64,000 nt of DNA from Ostrinia nubilalis (lineage: Eukaryota > Arthropoda > Insecta > Lepidoptera > Crambidae): assembly GCF_963855985.1 (NCBI RefSeq), contig NC_087104.1, forward strand, positions 6,386,001 through 6,450,000, read 5' to 3'. Numbering within the stretch: position 1 is the stretch's first letter; each line of letters opens with the position of its first letter. The position numbers and the translations under genes were made by a program. A model generated the notes under the pieces. The model saw only the letters and a list, made by a program, of their open reading frames with translations, did no database searches and was not told the DNA's origin. Below, piece after piece: positions 1-12,506 of the stretch.

Positions 1-80
1 CGATTCTACAAACTTCACCCGCACGCAACTATAGTAGCGCAGCGTTAGATGACTGCGTTAAAACAATAACATTCGCTCAC
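1..80 (-). other. Start of the intron downstream of the signal-peptide exon
   Basis: The minus strand begins GTGAGCG at 80 and carries an in-frame stop at 60-58, consistent with intron sequence. Nothing else is seen. Confidence 0.5.
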
Positions 81-235
81 CAGTGATCGTGAACACGTCG
101 CCGGTATCGCGACGTGCCAGCTCGCCGAGGCGCGCGCCCGCCGCGGCGGTGACCCACAGCAGCAGCAGCGCGGCGGCCATGCTAGCCCGCGCCGCCTGCG
201 CCGCTCGCCTCGGGCTCGCGCATTGCTGACGACAC
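81..235 (-). CDS. Signal-peptide-encoding exon of an unidentified secreted or membrane protein (partial gene)
   Basis: On the minus strand a coding segment starts at ATG 180-178 and is readable for 33 codons plus one base, to 81. There it meets a good 5' splice site (exon ..ACT G, intron GTGAGC at 80-75), leaving a phase-1 intron. The start has A at -3 and G at +4, a strong context. The N terminus MAAALLLLWVTAAAGA is a typical signal peptide: a hydrophobic core of about 12 residues, then a small-residue cleavage site, probably after AGA at residue 16. The mature part begins RLGELARRDTGDVFTIT. Upstream, TTCTTTCACAG ends at 236, a good 3' splice acceptor, so the exon is probably 235-81 with a 55-base leader. 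The frame stays open upstream of the ATG, so an internal exon cannot be fully excluded. The segment is GC-rich (alanine and arginine codons) against very AT-rich surroundings. I do not recognise the protein family; downstream exons lie left of the window. Confidence 0.6.
182..223 (-). promoter_or_regulatory. Upstream ORF (13 codons) abutting the main start codon
   Basis: Reading the minus strand from 223, ATG opens a frame encoding MREPEASGAGGAG. It ends at TAG 184-182, with a single C (181) before the main ATG at 180. It lies in a different frame from the signal-peptide ORF. Its start has G at -3 but C at +4, a weaker context than the main start. Such an arrangement could lower initiation at the main ATG or permit reinitiation; this is inferred from position only. 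It exists in the mRNA only if the exon really extends to about 235. Confidence 0.4.
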
Positions 236-1984
236 CTGTGAAAGAACAGCACATTTTTATTTATAATAGAGTCTACGGGAAAGACGTGTAATTCAGTGGT
301 ACCTACTTAATTTGTGCAATAAAAAAAAATAGTCTAATGTAATGTTATTTTGCAGGAAAAGTGAATTAGTATTATAAATATAACGCGCGTCGGTGCTATG
401 GACCAAAGTTGCGATAAGCGCTGAAGAAACTCAATCCCCGTCAAACATAAAAAATAAAATGGTTGCATTTTAATTCAGTCATCGTTTAATTTTTGTCTAT
501 GAGGTTCATACGAATAAGGACGTATTCATTAGTACGTTAAGGCATAGTAATAAAATAGTTATTAAAAGAATTATTTAACAACAAACAATTGTTTTGTGAA
601 TAAAAAGCAAAATAATGTCCGCATTCCAAGAACTATTGTTACAGGACCTATTACTTGTAGCTATGTTAAGATTTCCGGTAGTAAAATGTTATATTCAACA
701 TAATCTAAAATTACACATACAATCTCTATAATTTACACAAGGTAGGAGGTATTCTATGTCGTAAATACCGAAAGCGATCCTGACTGTGATTTGCCGATTT
801 TCGATAATACTTGACTAGAACATAAGTGAGGTTGTCTCATGTGTAACTACATCCATATTACACTACAATAATATAAAACAATATAGCCATTTGGCTACGG
901 AACCCTAAAAATAGTTTAGACTAGCGCTTCTCAAACTGTGCGCCGCGACACCCTGGGGCGCTCGAAGTTGACGATAGCGAAACGACCATGCCACATATTT
1001 TGACTAAGGTATAGAGTTTGTCAAGTTAGGGCCAGTACTAACTAGCTAAGATCTTATAACTTTTTTCAACAAATAATTTAAAATCGGTAAAATGTCTCTA
1101 TACTGCTCTAGTTATAGTTATAGCTCTATAATGCTCGATATCCTAGGCTATCTAGAGTTCCTAGTGTGCTTTTGTAGCGCATATAACACGCAAAATGTTA
1201 ATCTGAAAGCTCTGAAATCGAATTCTAAGGCGCGGCAGTAAGGCAGTTATAAAGACACGCTGAAAAGCTTATTACAGGTTAAAAGGTTTCTAAGGCAGTT
1301 ATAAAGACACAACGAAACGACACTGAATAACGTTTAACTAGGCTTATAACATACCATCTTAATACATGCGTTAGAGATTGTAAGTACACTAATAATCCAG
1401 ATAAATACTCGTAAGTACATTATGGTTTGGCAATAAATTATTCCTACCTATAGATGGGAGTTGGATTTCAATTTACAGTCATCGTTAAATTTGTATCCAC
1501 AACGTTCAACAACTTAATGGCTTAATGGATAGTCATTATGATCATGAAAACCAAACCGTTGATTTTGTGAAGAAAAAATAAATTAAATATCCGCTTTCTA
1601 TGAACAATTGTGTTATAGACTCTATGTAGGAGTAGGTTGGTATTTCGTAAATACTGAAACAGATTCCGCTTTTGTACCTTACTTATTCTAATTTTCATCA
1701 TCCACGAAATGTTTGAAACGATTTTCGATATTACTATCGACACGAGGGCAAAGTGAGCTGAGAGTGTAACGCCACAGCTGCCAAAACATCAATACTTTTA
1801 ACCCCTGGGCCACATACGTCACAATAACCCGAAAATTCGCGCTACCGCGATGTGTGGAGCCGAGTATTCACGTATATTTCAGTGATTTTGCAAAGACTTC
1901 GCTTCGAATCATACCGCGATAATATCGCCCTGGCGTAAGGGATAAACAGATAAAATAATACTCAATACACATTAAAAATATTTA
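236..1984. other. Non-coding AT-rich DNA, probable first intron or 5' flank
   Basis: There is no supportable gene. It holds one direct repeat of the 20-mer TAAGGCAGTTATAAAGACAC (1239-1258 and 1291-1310, spacing 52). A stretch near 925-965 (CTTCTCAAACTGTGCGCCGC) resembles dispersed insect repeats, but I could not find its boundaries. Confidence 0.4.
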
Positions 1985-2174
1985 GGCTGAGTTGCACCAC
2001 CTAACTTTGACTGTAGGTAACTAACTATGACAATAATTTCTTTACGATGGAGCCTAGACTGTAAACTGTTTGTAGGATACCTATTACAGATAAATAAATA
2101 ACCGAAGTTTTTGTATGGAGTTTGACAGATTTTTGACGTTTGCCAAAGTTAAAGTAAGATGGTGCAACCCAGCC
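1985..2174. mobile_element. Short TIR element, family A, copy 1
   Basis: The ends GGCTGAGTTGCACCACCTAA and (inverted) TAAGATGGTGCAACCCAGCC form imperfect terminal inverted repeats. The interior carries the family core (TTTTTGTATGGAGTTTGACA type). It is about 70 bp longer than the other copies, with extra sequence in the left half. The family is non-autonomous (MITE-like). Other copies are at 15498, 33294, 45642, 53449 and 55695. Confidence 0.7.
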
Positions 2175-2590
2175 TAAGCTTTACTACTTTATACAGTTGA
2201 CCCAATGAGAGTATAATTTTAGATTCTTAATCAACATAATAAACGATCCTCGCATTGTCGTATTTAATTTTAGGTGACCGCATCTAAATGCGGTCCCTTT
2301 CAAAAATTATAACAACAGCGTGTTATAAGTTACGAACGAGTACCTATCAGTTGCAGTGATACGTAGAGACTAGAGCCGTACATATTATGTGAAAATGTAT
2401 CCACGAAGTCATTAAGACGAAAAATTCAAATGCTCGCGCGAGGTAAGTCAGCACAGTGACACCTAGCGGGGCACGGAGGACAATTTTAAAAGCACACCGC
2501 CAGATGGCGCTTACTTCTAACATTGTACACTAGAATAAGCCACGGGAGAGCAGCTATTAGTGCTATTACTTACAAAATTATTCAATAAAT
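2175..2590. other. Non-coding DNA with a CTCF-like word
   Basis: The only item noted is CCGCCAGATGGCGC at 2497-2510. It resembles the insect CTCF core (AGATGGCGC) and is also near-palindromic. A single motif match is weak evidence for binding. Confidence 0.25.
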
Positions 2591-3057
2591 CAGAATAGTC
2601 TTACTTAATTCTTATTTAAGTAAGTAATTCATTAGTTTATAGCGGTTCCTTGCTGCTTTATGCTTATTGCATAAATCTGTGTAGATACGAGCTAATAGAA
2701 TTAAAAATACTTAGGTACTTACATATTTTGCACATATCACAGTAAGTAGACACTTTTCTCTCAAAGTTCAATTTTAAAATTGCTCTCAGACTAAAATCAG
2801 AAGAGTCTTACTTAAGTCTTATTTAAGTAATTCATTAGTTTATAGCGGTTCCTTACTGCCCTATGTTATGAGAAACGCGTGTGGAGGAAATTATCGAAAC
2901 AAACCAGTAGTTAGCTTTTTCTGGAACTTGTTGCGTATAAATCTGTGTAGATACGAGCTAATAGAATGTAAAATACTAAGGTACTTACATATTTTGCACA
3001 TATCACAGTAAGTAGACACGTTTCCCTCAAAGTTCAATTTTAAAATTGCTCTCAGAC
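2591..3057. repeat. Local tandem duplication, two copies of about 200 and 260 bp
   Basis: Copy 1 runs from CAGAATAGTCTTACTTAATT (2591) to about 2790. Copy 2 runs from CAGAAGAGTCTTACTTAAGT (2798) to 3057. Both contain ATTAGTTTATAGCGGTTCCT, then TAAATCTGTGTAGATACGAG, then ACATATTTTGCACATATCAC, and end in TTTTAAAATTGCTCTCAGAC. Copy 2 has about 50 extra bases (around 2865-2935). No coding capacity is seen. Confidence 0.85.
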
Positions 3058-4861
3058 AAAACCACATACAGCCGCGACGGCACAAGATAATTCATCGGAA
3101 AAGCATGCGCATCTAATAGTTCAATTGTTACCTAATAAGCGATATTAAAATAACATTTGTATGACAACTGAATGAGTGTAGGTGCAAGTGAAAAGATAAA
3201 AATTACAACAGTGAAAGCCCGCGCTTGGATGCAAAAATTCATAAGCATTGTTCAATGTTCGATTTCACTTAAGTATTTCACATGATTTCCTACGGAGCCA
3301 AGATATTACAGCCTAGGAGAAAACTGATAACAGAAAAGGCTGTAATTTGGACCTTATCTGTAAAGACAAAGGGATATATCTGACGTATAAGGGATTGCAA
3401 ACCTTTTCCCACTATCGTGTGTTTAATTGGATTTTTTTATTCGCACTATTAGAAGAACAACTTGAAAAAAAAAGTGAACATATCTGGCTAGATGACATGA
3501 ACAAGCAAAATTGATTTCTTAATTGAGTTCTAACAGGATAATTGATTAGTAATAGAAAGTCACTCCGTCTGTTTCATTATGTGTTCACACCCATAATTCG
3601 TTGAAAAAATTACGTGAATTTTGACATAGAATAGATTAGTTAAATAAATTAAACCAAGATAGAGAACATGAGCTACCATTTAATAGATTTATCGTAGAGT
3701 CTTAGTACCTAAGTCCTAGTTTGTTTTTAATCAGTCAATAATTCGTTCCAATAATTCGTGGAAATGGCGCTTTAGAAAGTTGAAAGCAACATTAAAATGT
3801 TTGTCACCTCTGTTCTAAGTCCACGCTTCAATATTCGATACATGTTTGTCATCCTGCACGACTTTGGAGGCACGCGTCGAAAGTTTGCTTTTCGTAATGC
3901 CCGTGTTTCCGCGCCCAACATCTTTTGGTGGCTGCTGTTTGCCTAACTGTTAGTTCAAACATCACTCGAGCCAACAGTTTAAAATATTATTTAAGTGACA
4001 ATCTCTTTCGGTGTAATGACACTGACAAACTCACGCAGTGGTGGGTCGGACCCCCAGCCTCTTGAGAGTCAATCAAATCACAATATACTGTCTAACAGCG
4101 TTCGCGCAACTTTGAAATATGGCTGGTCATATCTCCGCACGATTGATAGCTTTCAATACACACGCAACACACACACTCATAATGAGTGAATATTTAGTAA
4201 CCAATTGATCTGTCCATTTTATCCAAACACGACATGAAGCGTGTTTGCATAGATTTTTGATGTTTATCACTCGGGAAATGGAGTATTGTGTTTGGATATT
4301 TTGACTTAAGACAAAGCCCACACAGGTTTCATTTAAATTTTACGGCATGTCATTGGCTTGAGCACTGCGTTTTCCGTATAGAAATGGTGATTTGTGGCGT
4401 AAGACTCACAGTTTGAGGGCAAAACTGTAAATAGCCCTGGGCCGTAAACAATGCGAGGGCAAAGAATTAGTGGGTAATTAGGAAACAGTTCCTTTAATAG
4501 AAAAGCATTGTGTTAGAATTTTAGATTGTCAAACCGTTTGAGTCGCATTTCTTGGCGTAGCCGTTTGGTTGATGTTAAAGGTTAAAGCATTAATTTGATC
4601 ATAGACTTTTTAATCGAAAGGCAGTAAAGCCGCAATGTGTTGTCCATAAGGCTATAGCAATAAACGATGTCTTTATTCGCCTCAAATGGCGTGGTTATTG
4701 TTGTGAGGTTGGGTTTATTACACCCTATTATAACAATATAGGCGTTTGAAATTAAACGACTTATAAGGCCTACGGTTTCTCTGCATCAGTTGCAATAAAT
4801 TAATTCGAATCTATGACTGGGACTTGTACCGAAAGTTATCTCTTTTTTGTTTAGGTTTATT
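3058..4861. other. Non-coding AT-rich DNA
   Basis: I see no gene, RNA or clear repeat here. The short open frames have stop-limited lengths and compositions expected by chance. Confidence 0.4.
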
Positions 4862-5040
4862 TAGCCACAACGGGAAATCTCTTGGGTTGCATGCATCTCA
4901 CCTGGAGGAAACTAATGACCAGGCGGTTAGTGGAAGCAAGCTTCACTTGGATTCTCCAAATACCAAGGAACTGGCTATCTTACCTCTCTGTCGATACACA
5001 ACAATGCTGTCAACATTGTTCTGGAGGCAGAATTAGAACA
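4862..5040. repeat. Dispersed repeat fragment (LINE/SINE 3'-part type)
   Basis: The stretch CATCTCACCTGGAGGAAACT, then ATGACCAGGCGGTTAGTGGA, then CAACAATGCTGTCAACATTG, resembles a diverged relative at 18921-19010. That relative reads CATCTTACCTGGTGAAAAGT, then ATGATCAGGCCGAAGGTGGA, then CTAAATGCTGTTGTCAGGGT. I judge both to be copies of one lepidopteran retroelement tail. Family unknown, boundaries approximate. Confidence 0.4.
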
Positions 5041-5400
5041 AGCTCTATGATAGAGACGGCGATCTCAGGGTCTGAAAATAATATGGTATTACGGCTAGAC
5101 CACAGAGTCTAGAGTAAATTTCAGTGAAACCTACCAAATCTATGTAAGACCACTTTAGTACCTGGAATTATGCAAATAAAGAAATTTGATTTGAGGCTGT
5201 TTTAAAACTAGCTGATTTCAGAAAACTACGCGTAGTTGTGTGTATGGCTTTACTTTGTATCTATGACTATCAAACTCATTGTTTACCTACTAAGAAAGGT
5301 TGCCCTTACATCTTCCTAAGAGATTCCTTTATCCAAACTACAAACGAGAACCAATAGATCTTAGATCTGAAACACGTACGGACCTTTATCAATTACATAT
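5041..5400. other. Non-coding DNA
   Basis: Nothing recognisable is seen. Confidence 0.4.
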
Positions 5401-5485
5401 CTCGCGTCCGGGGCGGGCCCCATGCGGGACGCGGCAGCCGGGCCCCGGGGCCCCGGGGCCGGCTTGCCCTATCGTGCGCGTACGC
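5401..5485. other. GC-rich palindromic patch
   Basis: About 85 bases are extremely GC-rich inside AT-rich DNA. They include the perfect 20-base palindrome GGCCCCGGGGCCCCGGGGCC at 5441-5460 and several CpG steps. It could be a CpG-like regulatory patch, an untranslated exon of the minus-strand gene, or a low-complexity accident. No confident splice sites are seen around it. Confidence 0.4.
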
Positions 5486-8040
5486 AGATATTGAAATACA
5501 CTGTAATAATTATTCTTACTTCTGCTGATGGAAAGCTGATATGCGGTTATTTTTGAACGGATGACTGAATGAATCTTGAATTGAGTATCATTCGTTGTAT
5601 AATTAGTTAAAGTACAGAATGTTGCCGCAACGTAGATATATGTATTGTGATTTATTTTCAGTGATTACAGCCATATCCTAAATTGTAGTTATACACGTAA
5701 CAATAATGCTATTTTAAAACAAACTATCTGTTTAAGTCTGATCTCTATCAGACTACAGATCTAGCCCTCTGGCTTTACCTGCTATGAGTATCAATGTTTG
5801 GTCAACAATACCAATGTTTCTACCTACATTAAGGTTATTTTTACAACATATTTGTTATCATAAGCAGAAACATCTTGCCTAAAGCTAGAGGTAGACCTCA
5901 ACCTACATCAATCCTCATAAATTGCTCGTAATCATAAGACGTATTTACATTATCCGGCATTCAATACCGACTGCAGCCTCATCGACGCATCAGTCAGTCG
6001 TACCCATTAGCCCGTGATCGTCCGCAGATTGAATCCATGAGAGCGCTCGTCATTGTAATATTCACTTGAAATGCAATCGCTGCTGCTATTCTTTAGCTTC
6101 TAGTTTTGATATTGATAGCGTTCTAACTAAAGCTCTACCATAACCGTGGATATTTTTTCATATAAGGGTTTAACATGTTAACTTAAATGAAAAGAAAGAA
6201 AATCTGTGAAATTGGTCAGTATTGCAATATTGCTTCACAATTTTTTTATACGAATATAATTAATTGGACACTGACGAACTTATTTGTTCGTTTGCGTGGA
6301 GATAATCCATATTTGGAGATTGCAGCGTAGAGATATATTAGTTAGAAGATAATTACTATCTTGTATACCCTATTACCTACTTAGTTTACCTGCACCTTTT
6401 CTGCCTAATAGTATTTTTGTAGAGAATGTTTTGTATCGTAACTAATCTATAAACTACCTTACTCGTACTTTATATCGTTCACGATAACTTATGATGTGAT
6501 AATCTGTGTGCATACATACAGTTATGTCAAACTTAAAACGACTGCAATATAACCGAGTTACAACAATTAGGAAGCACTTTTTGTTCTAATCCGGTGGGAT
6601 AATATGTCATTAGACCTACATGACGAAACGTTCATTATCGCCTCGGTAAATAGGAAAAACAAGGCATCGTTATTGTTCACGCCATAATCATTAGGAAGAA
6701 ATTTAGCAAACGCACTTGTAGTAAGACCTTTTTAAGTTTAAGTGGCGATTTGACTAAATGTGATTGCCTAAAAGGTAACTAAGTGCTGGCAGTTTACACC
6801 GATTGCTGGTTTCAAACTAACAGTTAATGGCTTGTTACTGGACTAACTATTACCGGTTATTGTATCATAGATGTTCCTTTAGGGTTACCGTTGCGACTTG
6901 GCCACATCATATAGAAATCACTTTTGATTCAGTGTCATATCGTAAAGATATTTCGAAGCTTAGGACATCAATAATAATGTATAAATTAATCAGAAATCGA
7001 GAAATTGGTGGGATAAAAGAATGGGGCAGTAATAAAAATGGTATCTGGATAATACATCCTTTAAATGATCAAAAAATGTCTTTAATCTCTCGTTCTCACT
7101 ACTGAAGCTCTTCTGTGGCTAGGCTATAGAAAAGCATCCTACTCATAACTTTAAGACACACACAATAAGTAACCAACAATAATGATTTCTCGTGATCATT
7201 AATAAATTAAGAAAGTACCTATTTTATTTTCTAGTAAGAAGTAACTAAGTACAAATATTTTTCCAGATGACATTATTTGTACTTCCTTTAGAATCACAGC
7301 TGTGATGTAGCCCTAAGCGCCGGACACCGCCAGGACTGGTTAGGGCTCCAATTGGTTCCCAACTTTGGTGGCAGGTTCAACTGGGGCCAATGAAGATTTC
7401 CAGTTAGAATATTGTTAAGTATGCAACTACTTTCCTAACTAGCTTTTCTTCAAAGATATTAACTGAGAGAAATGACTTCTTTTGATTCAATTCCTGGAAT
7501 TTTCTAGATTCTATAACAATTTCTAGAGGATACAACAATCTAAAAAATTGTTTTCTGTAATTGTTCCTATAAGTTTGGTAAGGATAATGGCAGCTTTTTA
7601 CCTGAGTTCTTGAAATGTAATGATTTCATGTTTTGGGGGCCACGTTTCAAAAGACAGTCACAGGGTTTCGAGTGTTTCGACTTACAGTCTAATTTTTTAG
7701 AAATCAGCAGAAATGTCATCAAATATGGCCAACTGACATAAAAATATTTTTAGTCTGTGAACTAGTGATGCGACAAAACCTCTCGTTAATCGCGAAGTGA
7801 AATATTGTAGTACTTGCGTATCATCGCCGGGTGAACAGATTATGAAATTTTCGAGAACAGGAAACAAACTGTATGCACAGATGTAATCAAAAAACACACT
7901 GGACAGTAAAACAATCAATGATATCCGTAAAGTTATTAAACTTCAAATAGTTGCAAAAAGTTCTGTTTGACAGTGTTGCTACTAGTGACATCTCGCTCGC
8001 TCAGTTCTTTGTTGCTCTATTCCGCTAGGGAGGTAATTTA
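5486..8040. other. Non-coding AT-rich DNA
   Basis: No supportable gene or repeat is seen. A 92-codon open frame at 6827-7105 shows no recognisable protein features. Confidence 0.4.
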
Positions 8041-9003
8041 AGATGCTATCACAGATATGGATAGATGCAGCATGTGTCAAAAATTGTATGAAGCCGAGCG
8101 TGCCACTTTTTAAACGTCATTAGTGTCATTTTAGCGAATTTTAGTGATTGCCGCAACGTAAAAGTAATCGTATCATCGTACTGCATTTGCAAAGTCATCG
8201 AATGATATCGTGTGACTCGATTCGAAAATTAATTAATTCCGATAAAACTGATAATTTGTTAAATACAAAACCAAAAACATCTTTATTTACCTTTTTAAAA
8301 TAAATTAATTCTTACAAATCGTCAAATCTCGTTATTTTTTTTACCCTACCAGCGTTTCAAGACATAAATTTGTCAAGTGCATGAATACATGCATCAGTGT
8401 GTGTCTTATTGTTATGAGTAAGTACGGTTCCTTGGGATCGGTATGAGTACACCACATACAGGGACCATGGTTTTAACTCTTAAGAGTACATCGCAGGATA
8501 TGTATTAAAAACAATGCTACAAAACAATGCCACTTTATACTTCTTCAAATTCAAATTGTTTATTTGCATACTAAGTGTAGGTACATTAAAGGTCTTATCA
8601 CTAATACATGTGTGCTTATTACTTAGTTACCTAGTTTAGGCATTGCAAAGGTTTGATGGGAGGGCTACATTATTTATTTATTTTTATAAATAAGTAAGAA
8701 TGAGTGTTACATTAATATTAAATCAAATATTCTAGTGAAAAAATTCTACTGCTACTTTATTCTAATTAATTATTTGTTACTTGTGCTGTTAATTACAATT
8801 CTCAATCCGTAAATAATTTCTTCTTTCTACTGTTTCTACCGTGTTCGTACTACTGTCCTCGTAAAATCATCGTAACCGATTGTTGTAATCGGATTACATG
8901 AACATCACTCGACCATGTATGTCCATTTGGACATATCGGAATGGCACGCTTTGACGATCAACTTGCTGTATCTACTCTAATCCATATCTGTGGATGCTAT
9001 CAA
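8041..9003. mobile_element. TIR element of about 960 bp, non-coding
   Basis: The left end has GATGCTATCACAGATATGGA followed by TAGATGCAGCA and GAGCGTGCC. The right end, read on the opposite strand, has GATAGCATCCACAGATATGG, then TAGATACAGCA, then AAAGCGTGCC. The order and spacing match over roughly 60 bases with small gaps. No transposase-like frame remains. I infer a decayed non-autonomous DNA transposon; superfamily not determined. Confidence 0.5.
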
Positions 9004-9405
9004 TGAGGGTTTTCGCGATTGAAAAATCCACCAGATGGCAATACGTAGACGCGAGGTTCAAATGCTGCATGATTGGTTATTTTTGACATGTCATTGACAG
9101 ATAATTATGTCAAAATCCACTCATTGAAAGAAGTTTTTTATTTTCTTAAAAATAAACAATGGAACAATACGTAAGCATAATTGCATAAAAAAGTAAAATA
9201 ATTTCGTTTAAATAAAACCGACTAAAAATTAAACTGCATCCGAAAAAGTAAACATTAAAAGTAGAAAAATAATTTTACGTTATCTCCAATATTGTCGAAG
9301 TTATCACTGGAAAACTAAACAAAGTATCGTATATTTTTTATTTAAAATTAATCAGTAATCGGAATAAGTGAATACTTAAAATAATATCGATTAAATTTAC
9401 AGATT
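9004..9405. other. Non-coding AT-rich DNA
   Basis: Contains CCACCAGATGGCAA (9029-9042), a weak relative of the CTCF-like word at 2497. Nothing else is seen. Confidence 0.3.
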
Positions 9406-9462
9406 ATTGTCTATGACTCACAGGTTACGGCACTGATGTGTCAGAGACAAGTCATAGACAAT
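9406..9462. repeat. Inverted repeat (12-bp perfect stem)
   Basis: ATTGTCTATGAC at 9406-9417 is perfectly complementary to GTCATAGACAAT at 9451-9462 across a 33-base loop. The stem is too short and the loop too long for a typical miRNA precursor. Confidence 0.6.
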
Positions 9463-12007
9463 ATGGAGATAACACATGATTTTAAACGTCAAGTCAATTT
9501 GACAAGTCTCACAAATTTTCATCGTCCACGTATTTTGCTAAAATATTTGTTTCAAAGATTGATTTCAAACTTGTATAAACGTGAAAATAAAGTTGGTTTT
9601 ATGGGCTTGTTAAATAATGTGTATGATATTATGAACACGTAAGTGATTATGGTGTAATTGTGTATGAAAGCGTTTGTTTACATCTCTGCTGGATTCTAAA
9701 AAATCAAGGTATACCTATTTTTTTCTGGCGATTACAACAGAATTCAATAGATTAGTAAGTCCCTACTTACTTACGGACATACTTCACTTGATTTATACCA
9801 ACGCCTATCTAGGCCTTATTAATGCTAGCTAACGTAGGTTACACGTATGGGTAAAAACTACCCGTTTCGATCTAGTTATGATGCCCTCCTGTGAGTGGAA
9901 TTTCCAAATACTGCATTACTTCAATTCGATAAACAGTTTATTGTACTGAGCTTGAAATGATGAGCCTCTGTATACTTGCTCTAGACAAGTGTGCTACTTT
10001 AAAGTTACAGACGTCGATTGAGAATCCGTGCCCTATACTATTTAGTTGCAGGGGCGTTTCCTGCGCACCCGCCGCTAATGACAGACGGCGAAGGTTCGGT
10101 GTCGGTTCCGCCGCCTCAGGGTCTGTTGTGCTGTCTCACGTGTAGCGGACTGCTAGAACTGTCTAGATTTGCAACCATTTGAATTTGATTTGTTTTCAAT
10201 TGTCGCTGTTCTATGAAAATAAATTGTTACTTAGGCTTGCAAAAATTGCTTAAAGGTTACATGAAAAGACTCGAGAGGATGTATCAACTTCGGCTCGACG
10301 TCAGCTGGACTTACGGTTAGACGGTCGCTGACGTCGACATTGTAAAATCCATAAACTTTTTCTGTCATTGACATTTTAAAGATTTTCTTGATTTTCATGT
10401 TTCCATATTTATTGAAAAGATGATTAATTGGATTTATTTGAACAATAGTGACCATAATGGAACAATTATTTTTAACAAAGTGTTTCAGGATGCTAACTAC
10501 CTACCGTAAAGTTGGTCATAGAGAGATCAATAAAATAACTAAACTGAATCAGGCCACGTATCTTTCACGTAAGTTATGAGGGTATATAAATAATTCGCTG
10601 TGGATGGAGACACGCTCTATTTACAGGCAGCAGTTAAACGCATCTGGTTTAATGCGTTCGTTTCTGTAAGTGTCAGGTGTCTCTTGACGAACTGGCTTAT
10701 TAAGACAACGTGCCATTACTGTCATTACATATCCGAATTGATTAGTATCCTTGTGTGTTGTTTGAGCAGCTACAGCAGTTAGAACTGGTAGCTAGATCTG
10801 TTAAAGGACATCTGTCATAGCAAAATGTGTTTTATTTTGTTCAACGTTTGTATTATTTTGTATTCTCATCTCATTGTCATTGACTATGTTAATATCTTTA
10901 TCATAGCTAGTTCAATTATTGGGCATAAATATCATGTTCTTGAATATTGTAGTTCTTGTTACTTCTCTGGAATCAAGTATATAATCGTGAGAATCGTGTA
11001 TCTAATGTTTATTTTATTACAATGATATAATAACTATCATGTACCTCATTGTTATGTTTGTTTATTGTTTGTATTACGTTAACAGTTACGATCATACAAT
11101 TACTAATTAATATGTTACTTGAACAGTTTTATGTAACACAATAATAAAAATGTAATCTGAAATGTGTTAAATTGTGTTTTAATTTAAGAATTCACGAGCA
11201 TTATGATATAATAATTACAATTCGGACGGTCTTTATGGAGGAAATAACATCACTTATGTAATTTGTTTAATTAGTAGCTAATTTGTTTTATTTTAGGTTA
11301 ACTCTACTTTGTGCGATAAAAATTTAATATTTAATAAACGCTTTAATAGACTTAATTAATTGACTATGGTAGTGAAATTAATAATGATAAAAATTACAAA
11401 AGTAGAAAAGTTAGGTACAGCCCTTGCTTAACCATTTATTATTCGTATGTAATTTATTTATTTATTCGTACGTTATTAATCAACACCATTATCTTTTTAC
11501 TTTAATTAGTTAGCCTGTTTACTAACGTAATAACGAAAGTGACATGTATATTACTACGTAAGTAGTCACTAGAATTTCCTATGAAAGAGAATGCAAGTTT
11601 GCTAAAAATATTACGTGTTTTATTAAATCAAAGTCGCAAGCAAGAGCAGACATAAATCTCATCTGAATATCACAATTTGTCAGTTTCTATACCAGTCATG
11701 TGGTAGCTCGTCTATTAGTTATGTTAGCTACGCATTTCGTACCAACTAATGCGTCGGCGCAGCCTCTAATGAACCTAGGAGCGCATAAGCCTAGGAGTGT
11801 AATTAGTAACAAACATTAGTGGACGCAGATGGAAGTTAACAAATGCAGTTTCTGATGGATTGCTTTCAATTTTCAGTTGTAACTTACAATCTTTGCTATG
11901 CCATTAGAACTGCAGGCAGAAACAAACATTATGTATTTTGTATGGCGATGCATGGTATTTGATTAAATTTTGAATTGATTAAAAACAGAATCATTTTATA
12001 CTCAACA
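9463..12007. other. Non-coding DNA with one GC-richer patch
   Basis: 10050-10145 is GC-richer (GCGCACCCGCCGCTAATGAC and following) and could be a regulatory patch or a small untranslated exon. No splice sites or protein support it. The rest, especially 10800-12000, is AT-rich with nothing recognisable. Confidence 0.3.
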
Positions 12008-12506
12008 TCAAATAAACCGCACCTTCCGCGACGCGAACTTTAACGATTTTCTTCTGACACAATCATGGTGCCCCAACAATATTGGTGTTATTTGAAAGCC
12101 CAATAAATATTCTTAAAGAAAAACACATTTAATTTCTTAATAAATGATCAACATATACCATAAATGTGACTTGAAAAATACCTCACTTTGGGCCCACCTA
12201 TGGGATCAATTAGACCAATTTTTATGGTTATAAAACCAAATAATGATCTCACGTGTCCTCTTTAACAGATGGATACCAATTAAACCCAACTTAACAGTTT
12301 TATAGCCATAAAAGTTGGCTCTAGCGTAACTACCTATTTTTTGAAGAAGTGACTCTGGATCCTTCTAAAGACACATTTTTGGGGTAAAAACCTTTCCTTT
12401 AATGAAATGAAGGTTAGAACTAGGCTTTTAAATGGTACCAATATTGGTGGGAAGTGGGGATGCATACGTTTGAAAATTCTTGTCGCGGGAGGTGCGATTT
12501 ATTTGA
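12008..12506. mobile_element. TIR element of about 500 bp, non-coding
   Basis: The left end TCAAATAAACCGCACCTTCC plus GCGAC is inverted at the right end (GTCGCGGGAGGTGCGATTTA then TTTGA), with a few mismatches. Inside, CCAACAATATTGGTG and ACCAATATTGGTGGG are also inversely placed, so the arms fold back further than the terminal 26 bases. No transposase frame is seen. Confidence 0.6.
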
